Shown here piece after piece: positions 57,226 to 64,000 of a stretch of 64,000 bases of DNA. Source of the DNA: Arthrobacter sp. NIO-1057 (GTDB lineage: Bacteria > Actinomycetota > Actinomycetes > Actinomycetales > Micrococcaceae); assembly GCF_900094805.1 (NCBI RefSeq), contig NZ_FMAT01000001.1, forward strand, positions 744,001 to 808,000, written 5' to 3'. Numbering within the stretch: the stretch's first letter is position 1; every line of letters starts with the position of its first letter. The notes under the pieces are model-generated. The model was not told the origin of the DNA. It searched no databases and was given only the letters and a program-made list of their open reading frames with translations. The position numbers and the translations under genes were made by a program.

Positions 57226-57627
57226 CTATTCGGAGCGATTGCCGAGCACAGCTGGAAGTGCTCGATCCGTAAAGCAGGATTCGGTTCCGGTGTGGCAGGC
57301 TGCCCCCACCTGATCCACCTGCACCAGCAATGCATCTCCATCGCAATCTAACGCGACGGACTTCACGAACTGGAAATGACCGGAGGTATCGCCCTTACGC
57401 CAATATTCCTGCCGGGAGCGCGAGTAGAAGGTCACGCGTCCCGTGGTTAAAGTGCGGCGTAGCGCCTCGTCATCCATCCAACCGAGCATCAGGACCTTGC
57501 CTGTGTCGTATTGCTGTGCGATAGCCGCGACCAGTCCATTGGCATCGCGCTTAAGACGATCGGCAATGGCTGGATCCAGACTTGGTGTTTCGGGGCTCAA
57601 ATTCGAGCCGTCCTTAGAAGTAGACAT
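57226..57627 (-). CDS. hisI: Phosphoribosyl-AMP cyclohydrolase
   Basis: The third step of histidine synthesis, opening the purine ring of phosphoribosyl-AMP. The product has 133 residues as a single-domain protein (the HisE activity is a separate gene at 62.0 kb). Motifs are [45 protein letters not shown] and the zinc cysteines in CHTGTESCF. The ATG at 57627 follows AAAGGGG with no spacer, which is odd; an ATG four codons upstream is also open. It is 100 bases from trpE, so both are likely in one transcript. Confidence 0.94.
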   Translation of the reverse strand: MSTSKDGSNLSPETPSLDPAIADRLKRDANGLVAAIAQQYDTGKVLMLGWMDDEALRRTLTTGRVTFYSRSRQEYWRKGDTSGHFQFVKSVALDCDGDALLVQVDQVGAACHTGTESCFTDRALPAVLGNRSE

Positions 57628-57761
57628 CCCCTTTAGCATACTGGTTTTACCGCTATTTCATTGCCCTGTGACGAAGTCGCGGTCAAAGCGTGGCAGTTGT
57701 TCAGCGACACTGCCCACACATTGCACTGTTCGGCGCGTACACCGTGCTACTTTCAGAAGTG

Positions 57762-58403
57762 ATGCACTTAGTTCAGGCTTCCAGACTCGCGTTGGCCGAG
57801 ACCTTGCTTGCCGCAGGTCCTACCGCTGACACTCTTTGCGACGGGTGGCAAACCCGTCATCTTGCCGCGCACCTAGTTGTCCGCGAACGATCTCTGCTCG
57901 CAGCGGGCGTGGTTTTTAAACCGCTGTCCAAGAAACTTGACGCTAAGGTCAATGAGCTCGCTGCCGAAGCCCAGTCGCCTGAACGCTATGCGTCTCTCAT
58001 CCGTGCTTTCCGTTCGGGCCCAGCGAAGTATTCGCCGCTTGTTATTGACAAGGTCGATCAAGCAGCCAACCTTGCCGAGTACTTCATCCATACCGAAGAC
58101 GTGCGACGTGCTCGGGCACAGTGGGCCCCTCGTGTCCTCGATAAGGAATACACCGAGCTGCTTTGGCAGTCGCTGACTCGTATGTCACGCTTACTCTTCC
58201 GCAAGGCACCGGTTGGCATCATCCTGACGCGTCCAGACGGTCAGCGCCATGTGGCCAAGAAGGCACCTAACGCAGTGTCGATCACCGGGCCCGTTACCGA
58301 GTTGATGCTCTATGGCTTCGGGCGTATCGATCAGAGCCTTGTGCTATTCGAAGGTGGCGAAACCGCTCTAGAGATCGTCAAAGGTTACAAGCCCGGGTTC
58401 TAG
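57762..58403 (+). CDS. TIGR03085-family metal-binding protein
   Basis: A protein of 213 residues in the actinobacterial TIGR03085 group, related to DinB and mycothiol-dependent maleylpyruvate isomerase helical bundles. The metal-site motif is in GWQTRHLAAHLVVRER near residue 35, and the second histidine in EYFIHTEDVRRA near residue 110. The substrate is unknown; mycothiol-dependent transfer is a family-based guess. The ATG at 57762 starts the helical domain. It is divergent from hisI with a 134-base gap. Confidence 0.85.
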   Translation: MHLVQASRLALAETLLAAGPTADTLCDGWQTRHLAAHLVVRERSLLAAGVVFKPLSKKLDAKVNELAAEAQSPERYASLIRAFRSGPAKYSPLVIDKVDQAANLAEYFIHTEDVRRARAQWAPRVLDKEYTELLWQSLTRMSRLLFRKAPVGIILTRPDGQRHVAKKAPNAVSITGPVTELMLYGFGRIDQSLVLFEGGETALEIVKGYKPGF

Positions 58404-58671
58404 ATCTATCCCTCTCCACTGCTGGCGTTCTTCGAGGGCGCGTCCTTAGTGGTGCTACAGAGACTCGCCATTTCCCTGCACGTTCAAGAAGAGCTGCCCA
58501 TACGTATTCACAACTCTCTTTTGAGAAGTCCACCGATTGCACGATAAACATTCGGTTGCGCCTGACTTCGCCAGGTTTCCCCACAAATTTTGACAGCCCC
58601 TACTCTTCAACGGAACTTGAGCATAGTATGTGACTCACCAAAGTTCACCAAAGGCGCGGGGCGAAAGTGAA

Positions 58672-59304
58672 ATGAATAACAGTAGGTTATTAGTCGCGGC
58701 TATCGGAGCGGCTCTGCTACTCAGCGGATGCGACGATACTACGGTTGACGGCCCTCTCGAAGGAGTTGAGGTTTCCGGTTCGGCGAGTTCTGAGACGCCG
58801 CTCGGAAATGATTCAAAAACAGCACCAAACACGGCTCCTTCGTATATTCAAGCCTCTTCTGAGGGCCCCGCAAAAAATGTTATCGTGCCGGCCATGCCGC
58901 AAGATGCGCAAGAATTTTCCGAAAAAGGCGCATCCAGTTTTGTTGAATACTATTTTGAACTCTTGAATTACACTATTGAATCAAATGACGCCGAAAGAAT
59001 TAAGGATCTTTCATTCAAAGAGTGCAGCCTTTGCAATAGATCAATTATCGACGAGGCCCAAGAAGCTCAAAAGAGCGGAGAATGGCAGGTCGGCGGCAAG
59101 CACCACCCAACAATACTCGATTCTTATATTTCGGGGAAAAAAATTGCAATCGTCACGGTTGACTACACTGCCGATCCTGCAAAAATATATTCGTCCCCAG
59201 GCACCGTTCATGAAGAGCTCAAAAAGATTGAGTCGAATCGCCTTGCATTCGATCTCGAATACGACAAAGGTTGGCGTGTCTACAAGATCATCGGAGCCAA
59301 CTGA
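58672..59304 (+). CDS. DUF6318-like lipoprotein
   Basis: An exported lipoprotein of 210 residues. The signal peptide ends in LLLSGC with the lipid-anchored Cys20. A disordered serine/threonine/asparagine-rich linker runs to about residue 85. The globular part (about 90-208) has FVEYYFELLNYTIESNDAER, a CSLC pair near residue 136 and a closing strand DKGWRVYKIIG; this looks like the DUF6318/nuclear-transport-factor-like group of actinobacterial lipoproteins. The function is unknown. GC is 43 percent in a hand-counted piece against 59 percent in hisF. It overlaps the next gene by one base. Confidence 0.8.
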   Translation: MNNSRLLVAAIGAALLLSGCDDTTVDGPLEGVEVSGSASSETPLGNDSKTAPNTAPSYIQASSEGPAKNVIVPAMPQDAQEFSEKGASSFVEYYFELLNYTIESNDAERIKDLSFKECSLCNRSIIDEAQEAQKSGEWQVGGKHHPTILDSYISGKKIAIVTVDYTADPAKIYSSPGTVHEELKKIESNRLAFDLEYDKGWRVYKIIGAN

Positions 59305-60203
59305 TGAGCGTTCCAACCCAACTGCTCATGCCTTCACTATCGCTCTTATTACTCGTGATTCCGGTAAATAGTGCGGCAACTGAACTCACGTTTGATAGTG
59401 GGGAATCTGCAGCCATTCGCTTCACTGAAAAGGACGTTGAGGAGACGAATAAGGAAGAAAAGGAAATGCTCCTCTCAAACCTTCCAGAAAAACGAGATAC
59501 ACAAGCGCCAAAGAAAATTAAACGAGAAAATGATAAATTTAGAATCCGGGACTATGACGTTTGCATTCCAGGACGCGAGAATATTAATGCATGCAACAGC
59601 AATCCTGATCAAGAAAAATGCACTGACGGAACATACCCGATTGATCGACAAATCCTAGATAAGAATGGTCATGTGATTTTGCAATTCAGATACTGCCCCG
59701 GTGAACCTCCAAGGATTCAGGTACCAGAAGAAATCAGAGTTGAACCCGAACGAATTATCATCACGATCGAGAAGTTCCGGACTTATCCAATCAAAGGATC
59801 CGAGATTCAGAGCGCGCCGAATAAGTTCTCTCTGCGTAACGGCCATACACATTTCTGGGCCAGTGAAAACACGCAAGAGTTTAATTCCAATTTGTCTGGA
59901 TCCAACGTTCGCATCAAAGCAATTCCAATTCAGTGGAATTGGAATTACGGCGATGGAGCAAAACGAAACTTGAGCTTCCCTGGTGAGGCGATGCCATCAC
60001 ACACATTGCATGATGAGACAGCAACAAGCCATTCATACTCGGAGACTGGAAAATTCGATGTCCGTGTGACGACCTTGTACCGAGGCGAATTCAGTGTAGA
60101 GGGCGGACCATGGCAAGCTATTCCCGGGCAAGCAGCGGTGCCAAGCAACACCCTGCCTATTGACGTGTGGCGAACGAAGAAGGAACTCATCGCCAACGAC
60201 TGA
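59304..60203 (+). CDS. Exported protein with PKD-like domain
   Basis: A 299-residue exported protein. An N-terminal hydrophobic stretch (about 7-24) looks like a signal peptide without a lipobox. Four cysteines (87, 97, 106, 131) could form disulfides. The C-terminal part (about 150-290) resembles a PKD fold, with the hallmark WNWNYGDG (211-218) and HSYSETGKF (243-251). A binding or assembly role outside the cell is likely. The start ATG overlaps the lipoprotein stop (TGATG). GC is about 41 percent in a hand-counted piece. A terminator follows. Confidence 0.75.
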   Translation: MSVPTQLLMPSLSLLLLVIPVNSAATELTFDSGESAAIRFTEKDVEETNKEEKEMLLSNLPEKRDTQAPKKIKRENDKFRIRDYDVCIPGRENINACNSNPDQEKCTDGTYPIDRQILDKNGHVILQFRYCPGEPPRIQVPEEIRVEPERIIITIEKFRTYPIKGSEIQSAPNKFSLRNGHTHFWASENTQEFNSNLSGSNVRIKAIPIQWNWNYGDGAKRNLSFPGEAMPSHTLHDETATSHSYSETGKFDVRVTTLYRGEFSVEGGPWQAIPGQAAVPSNTLPIDVWRTKKELIAND

Positions 60204-60208
60204 AATCA

Positions 60209-60250
60209 AATGGTCATGGCTCGACACTGACGTGTCGAGCCATGACCATT
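60209..60250. terminator. Bidirectional terminator between PKD gene and hisF
   Basis: A perfect 19-base stem (AATGGTCATGGCTCGACAC / its complement) with a 4-base loop lies 6 bases after the PKD gene stop and 8 bases before the hisF stop, between converging genes. AT-rich outer ends give short T-runs on both strands. Confidence 0.85.
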
Positions 60251-60257
60251 CTAGAAA

Positions 60258-61028
60258 CTAGCGAACTGGATAACCTGCGTCGCGGATTGCTTGCTTTACT
60301 TGAGCAATCATGTCCTTCGGACCAAAGTGGAAGATAGAAGCCGCAAGTACGGCGTCCGCGCCAGCTTCGATCGCAGGTGGGAAGTCCTCTGGCTTTCCAG
60401 CGCCGCCAGAAGCGATCAGTGGTACCGATACTGCCGCACGAACGGCTCGGATCATCTCCAGATCGAACCCGTCCTTGGTGCCATCGGCATCGATCGAATT
60501 CAGTAGGATCTCCCCTACGCCTCGCTCGGCAGCATCCTTAGCCCAAGCAACAGCACACATGCCAGTACCGGTACGACCACCATGGGTCGTGACTTCGTAG
60601 CCGGAGGCGATCGACGGATCCGTCGTACGACGAGCATCCACCGAGAGCACGAGGACCTGAGAGCCGAAGCGCTCGGTGATTTCGTTGATCACTTCCGGGC
60701 GGGTTACCGCGGCAGTATTGATCGACGCTTTGTCGGCACCATTACGCAACAGACGATCAACGTCCTCGACAGCTCGCACTCCGCCACCAACGGTGAGCGG
60801 AATGAATACTTCTTCTGCGGTTTGGCGAACAACCTCATAGGTAGTTTCGCGGTCTGAGCTGGAAGCGGTGACATCCAAGAAGGTCAATTCATCTGCGCCA
60901 GCTTCGTTGTAGCGGCGAGCCAGTTCGACCGGATCGCCAGCGTCACGAAGACCTTCAAAGTTGACGCCCTTAACGACTCGTCCCGCATCAACATCAAGAC
61001 AAGGAATAACGCGAATTGCAACGCTCAT
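60258..61028 (-). CDS. hisF: Imidazole glycerol phosphate synthase cyclase subunit
   Basis: With HisH makes imidazole glycerol phosphate and AICAR in histidine synthesis. The product of 256 residues is the usual length. The catalytic aspartates lie in [16 protein letters not shown] near residue 12 and VLSVDARR near residue 131. Phosphate-binding loops are seen in [12 protein letters not shown] and [12 protein letters not shown]. hisH is not in the window. It starts 21 bases after hisG. Confidence 0.97.
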   Translation of the reverse strand: MSVAIRVIPCLDVDAGRVVKGVNFEGLRDAGDPVELARRYNEAGADELTFLDVTASSSDRETTYEVVRQTAEEVFIPLTVGGGVRAVEDVDRLLRNGADKASINTAAVTRPEVINEITERFGSQVLVLSVDARRTTDPSIASGYEVTTHGGRTGTGMCAVAWAKDAAERGVGEILLNSIDADGTKDGFDLEMIRAVRAAVSVPLIASGGAGKPEDFPPAIEAGADAVLAASIFHFGPKDMIAQVKQAIRDAGYPVR

Positions 61029-61049
61029 CGAAAGTAGTTTCCTTGTCTA

Positions 61050-61898
61050 CTAGATACGGCAGGCGTGAATCTGGCTGACCAGAATGGCTCGGGCGCCCAC
61101 GTCGTAAAGTTCATCCATGATGTTATTGGTCTGCGATTTCTTCACCATCGCACGAACCGCAACCCACTCGGAGTTTGCCAGATCGGAGACGGTCGGCGAC
61201 TCTAGTCCTGGGGTCAAAGCGCAAGCCTGCTCGGCCTGTGCACGACGAACGTCGTAATCAAGCATGACGTATTGGCGGGCAACCAACACACCGTTGAGAC
61301 GGCGGATCAGCACGTCAAGGCCGGCTGGTTTGTGATTGACTCGGCCGATCAGTACGGCCTCGGACTTCAGCAGTGGATCGCCGAAGATTTCCATGCCGGC
61401 GGCCTTGATGGTGTTACCGGTTTCTACAACGTCGGCGATGGCATCAGCCACACCAAGTCGAACCGAAGATTCGATGGCGCCATCAAGACGGACGATCGAA
61501 GCTTCAATACCGGACTTTTCAAGGTAGTGACGCAACAGAACATCGTAGCTGGTGGCGATTCGCTTGCCGTTGAGCTGCTGTGCGTCATTGAACGCACCAA
61601 TAGGGGCAGCAAAGCGGAAGGTGGACTTGCCGATGCCTAGAGAAAGCTGTTCTTCGACGTCGTCATCCACATCGGCGTCGAGGTAGAGATCGCGACCGGT
61701 GATTCCCACGTCGAGAATGCCTCGGCCAACGTAGACGGCGATATCGCGAGGGCGCAGGTAGAAGAATTCCACCTGGTTTTCTTCATCGACAAGAACCAGT
61801 TCACGTGAATCGCGACGCTGGAGGTAACCGGCTTCCTTGAACATGGTGGAAGCGATTTCTGAGAGAGCACCCTTGTTGGGTAGGGCTACGCGGAGCAT
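61050..61898 (-). CDS. hisG: ATP phosphoribosyltransferase, long form
   Basis: First and controlled step of histidine synthesis, joining ATP and PRPP. The product has 282 residues, so it is the long form with the C-terminal ACT-like histidine-sensing domain and no need for HisZ. The N-terminus is MLRVALPNKGALSE and the PRPP-binding loop lies in GVADAIADVVETGNTIKAAG. The tail ends ILVSQIHACRI. It follows hisE by 138 bases and precedes hisF by 21. Confidence 0.97.
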   Translation of the reverse strand: MLRVALPNKGALSEIASTMFKEAGYLQRRDSRELVLVDEENQVEFFYLRPRDIAVYVGRGILDVGITGRDLYLDADVDDDVEEQLSLGIGKSTFRFAAPIGAFNDAQQLNGKRIATSYDVLLRHYLEKSGIEASIVRLDGAIESSVRLGVADAIADVVETGNTIKAAGMEIFGDPLLKSEAVLIGRVNHKPAGLDVLIRRLNGVLVARQYVMLDYDVRRAQAEQACALTPGLESPTVSDLANSEWVAVRAMVKKSQTNNIMDELYDVGARAILVSQIHACRI

Positions 61899-61991
61899 TG
61901 TTGACTCATTTCGTCAGTGTGGCGCTGCGGCGTTTAGCCATAAACAAGCGCCAAGGATTGTTTTCGTTGGCCGTTGTTTCTGCCGTGCGTG

Positions 61992-62027
61992 CGCTGCGCC
62001 CGGATCGCAGGTGATCCGGGCACAGCG
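61992..62027. terminator. Hairpin between hisE and hisG
   Basis: A GC-rich stem (CGCTGCGCCCGGATC / GATCCGGGCACAGCG, one mismatch) with a 6-base loop lies 9 bases after the hisE stop. No T-run follows. It may be a partial terminator or a processing site within the his transcript. Confidence 0.5.
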
Positions 62028-62036
62028 GCGCGACGG

Positions 62037-62300
62037 CTATAGATGCTTGTAAACGTCGGCCAAGGTCATGCCCTTGGCGATCATGAGAACCTGAAGGTGG
62101 TAGAGCAGCTGGGAGATTTCTTCCGCTGCGGCCTCGTCGGATTCGTACTCCGCAGCCATCCAAACTTCGGCGGCTTCCTCGACAACTTTTTTACCGATGC
62201 CATGGACACCAGAGTCGAGTTCGGTGACGGTACGAGAGCCTTCCGGGCGTTGCTGTGCCTTGAGCGATAGTTCGCTGAAGAGCTCGTCAAAAGTTTTCAC
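62037..62300 (-). CDS. hisE: Phosphoribosyl-ATP pyrophosphatase
   Basis: Second step of histidine synthesis, removing pyrophosphate from phosphoribosyl-ATP. The product of 87 residues is the usual length for the stand-alone form. The MazG-like core is [20 protein letters not shown], with [19 protein letters not shown] following, which carry the metal-binding acidic residues. The start is a GTG at 62300. It lies 71 bases after ribH. Confidence 0.96.
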   Translation of the reverse strand: MKTFDELFSELSLKAQQRPEGSRTVTELDSGVHGIGKKVVEEAAEVWMAAEYESDEAAAEEISQLLYHLQVLMIAKGMTLADVYKHL

Positions 62301-62371
62301 GGAACCAATCCTAGCGTTTTTCTGGAGCGCACCTGCATTCAGGTGGCCCTTTATGACGGGCAGCTCTCGAC

Positions 62372-62863
62372 TCAGGCCAGTGCGGCTAACGTCATGACCG
62401 CGGCCGAATACGCCTCATAACCCTTGTCTTCGCTGGAGTGTTCCAAGCCTGCACGGTCTAAGCCCTGTTGCTCGTCATCGCAGGTAAGCACACCAAACCC
62501 GACCGGGGTTTTGGTGTCGACACTCACATTGGTTAAGCCATTGGTCGCGGCCAGGCAGACATAGTCAAAGTGCGGGGTACCCCCGCGGATGACCACACCC
62601 AGAGCGATAATCGCGTCATAGTCACTGGCCAGGGTGGCCGCTGCTACCGGAAGTTCAAAGGTACCAGGTACACGAATCAGGGTGGTGTTCGCTTGAAGTC
62701 CGGCATCCTTAGCGGCACGCTGTGCCCCATCAATCAGGCCATTCATGATGACCTCATGCCAGCTTGCCGCGACGATGGCGACCTTGAGACCGGCAATCTT
62801 CTGAGTACCAGCCAATGCTTTCAGCTGATCGGTGACGTCTGTTGGTGCTCCGTGCTTGCTCAT
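62372..62863 (-). CDS. ribH: 6,7-dimethyl-8-ribityllumazine synthase
   Basis: Penultimate step of riboflavin synthesis; forms hollow shells of 10 or 60 subunits in its family. The product has 163 residues. Motifs are [20 protein letters not shown] near residue 30, [15 protein letters not shown] and [16 protein letters not shown]. The conserved histidine is in GGTPHFDYV. It lies 27 bases after ribBA. Confidence 0.97.
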   Translation of the reverse strand: MSKHGAPTDVTDQLKALAGTQKIAGLKVAIVAASWHEVIMNGLIDGAQRAAKDAGLQANTTLIRVPGTFELPVAAATLASDYDAIIALGVVIRGGTPHFDYVCLAATNGLTNVSVDTKTPVGFGVLTCDDEQQGLDRAGLEHSSEDKGYEAYSAAVMTLAALA

Positions 62864-62890
62864 AATTGTGCTCCTCTTGAGGTTCTAGCT

Positions 62891-64000
62891 TTAGGCGCCG
62901 TGGTATGCGTCGGCTGCGTTTTCGGAAAGCTCTTGATCCTGAAGGTTCAAGTGGTGACCGAAGCGCGCTTGTTTGGTGTGCAGGTATGCAGAGTTTTCTT
63001 CGCGCGGGGCGATGCGCACCCCCACCAACTCCTCGACCTTGATCCCGGCGTCGCTTAGTTGCTGTTGTTTGTCCGGGTTATTGCTCAAGAGCCGGATGGT
63101 GTCCAATCCCATGGCCTTCAGGATCGCGGCCACCGCAAAATACTCCCTGGCGTCGGCCGGGAAACCGAGGTGCAAATTGGCATCCAAGGTGTCCATCCCG
63201 TTTTCCTGTAACGCGTAGGCGCGCAACTTATTGGCCAGACCAATGCCACGACCTTCATGTCCGCGAATGTAGATAATGTGCCCGCCTTCGGCCGCGATCT
63301 GCGCCATGGAGGCGTGCAGCTGTTCCCCGCAATCGCAACGGTAGGAGCCGAAAATATCTCCGGTGAGACATTCGGAGTGGATCCGCACGAGGTTGCTTGT
63401 AGCCTGACCCTCGGGGGCCTGGTGGCTCAAGACCATATGCTCGTGACCCTCGGCCGTGGCTGCACGGGCGGTGAAGTCGCCAAAAGCGGTGGGCAGGGTG
63501 ATCGGATCGGTCAGTTCGATCTCGTCGTTGACTCGGCGCCAACGTGCCAAATCATCGATCGAGATCAGTGGTAGCTCATGCTCGGCGGCGAAGACTCGCA
63601 GATCGTCAAGGCGCATCATCTCACCATCATCCTTGGTGATTTCACCGATGACGCCGACCGGTTCCAGCCCGGCAGCACGGCATAAATCCACCGCAGCTTC
63701 GGTGTGACCACGACGTTCAAGCACGCCGCCGGAAGCAGCGCGCAGCGGGAAGATGTGCCCAGGGCGTGAAAGCTGTGCGGGAATGGTGGCAGGGTCGGCC
63801 AACAGTCGACTGGTCAGCGCGCGATCGGCCGCTGAAATACCAGTGGTGATTCCTTCGGCAGCATCGCAGGTGATCGTGAAGGCGGTACCCTTGGCATCCT
63901 GATTGATACCCACCATCGGACCCAAACCCAGAGCATCGGCGCGTTCAGCTTCAAGTGGAACGCAGATCACCCCCGAGGTGTAGCGGATGGTGAAGGCCAT
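62891..64000 (-). CDS. ribBA: Bifunctional DHBP synthase / GTP cyclohydrolase II, 5' end outside window
   Basis: Starts both branches of riboflavin synthesis, making 3,4-dihydroxy-2-butanone 4-phosphate from ribulose 5-phosphate and opening GTP. The 370 codons seen lack the N-terminus, including the acidic metal site of the first domain; the M at 64000 is probably internal. The DHBP part holds RPGHIFPLRAASGG, GHTEAAVDLCRAAG and GVIGEITKDDGEMMR. The cyclohydrolase part (from about 175 residues in) has the zinc cysteines in ECLTGDIFGSYRCDCG and GHEGRGIGLANKL. Confidence 0.95.
   Translation of the reverse strand: MAFTIRYTSGVICVPLEAERADALGLGPMVGINQDAKGTAFTITCDAAEGITTGISAADRALTSRLLADPATIPAQLSRPGHIFPLRAASGGVLERRGHTEAAVDLCRAAGLEPVGVIGEITKDDGEMMRLDDLRVFAAEHELPLISIDDLARWRRVNDEIELTDPITLPTAFGDFTARAATAEGHEHMVLSHQAPEGQATSNLVRIHSECLTGDIFGSYRCDCGEQLHASMAQIAAEGGHIIYIRGHEGRGIGLANKLRAYALQENGMDTLDANLHLGFPADAREYFAVAAILKAMGLDTIRLLSNNPDKQQQLSDAGIKVEELVGVRIAPREENSAYLHTKQARFGHHLNLQDQELSENAADAYHGA

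Noticed and set aside
58404-58671. Extra gene or truncated remnant before the DUF6318 lipoprotein
   Set aside because: Only short frames without ribosome sites occur; the stretch is read as promoter and spacer.

Overview
The window is chromosomal DNA from an actinobacterium, most likely of the Micrococcaceae (Arthrobacter/Glutamicibacter group). The evidence is the gene order gap-pgk-tpiA beside sodA-whiA-yvcK-rapZ-uvrC, the actinobacterial trp cluster with its two small membrane-protein genes, a PdtaR-type ANTAR response regulator, an Eis-like acetyltransferase, a DUF222/HNH (13E12-type) protein, GTG/TTG starts and a moderate GC content (about 59 percent in a hand-counted 120-base piece of hisF). 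The genus is an inference. I see no rRNA, CRISPR array, prophage, insertion sequence or replication origin. Most of the window is conserved housekeeping DNA, mostly read from the minus strand.

Layout. 1-4.6 kb: tpiA (cut by the window edge), pgk, gap, sodA and whiA. 4.6-12.9 kb: a compact minus-strand run uvrA, HAD phosphatase, plsC-like acyltransferase, uvrC, rapZ, yvcK, whiA, with a LexA-like box in front of uvrA. 12.9-15 kb: a GC-poor PQQ-repeat lipoprotein gene and a YtrA-type GntR regulator. 15-24 kb: single genes on both strands (MBL hydrolase, tam, a DUF3516 helicase with a NUDIX gene, a phosphotransferase-like gene, a YdjM-like membrane protein, GNAT, proline iminopeptidase, MarR). 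24-30.3 kb: terC behind a clear yybP-ykoY (Mn2+) riboswitch, uvrB, coaE, a YigZ protein and an RsmC-like methyltransferase. 30.3-41.7 kb: HNH protein, rpsA, eis-like gene, polA, thioesterase, reductase, phosphate transporter and pdtaR. 41.9-50 kb: tRNA-Leu(CAA), pyk, gltD and gltB. 50.5-57.6 kb: lgt, trpA, trpB, trpC, two small membrane-protein genes, trpE and hisI. 57.7-64 kb: a TIGR03085 gene, a GC-poor two-gene cassette of exported proteins, then hisF, hisG, hisE, ribH and ribBA (cut by the window edge).

How the genes work together: lower glycolysis (gap, pgk, tpiA, pyk) and its metabolic regulators (yvcK, rapZ), nucleotide excision repair (uvrA, uvrB, uvrC, with polA for gap filling), ammonium assimilation (gltBD), tryptophan, histidine and riboflavin synthesis, and lipoprotein maturation (lgt). 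trpG, trpD and the remaining his genes are not in the window.

The parts that look least ordinary are the two-gene exported cassette at 58.67-60.20 kb (DUF6318-like lipoprotein plus PKD-fold protein, about 41-43 percent GC in hand-counted pieces), the GC-poor PQQ-repeat lipoprotein at 12.95-14.51 kb, the riboswitch in front of terC, and the 600-base leader of gltB with an 18-base dyad. I found no convincing evidence of a wholly new multi-gene system; the exported cassette is the best candidate.
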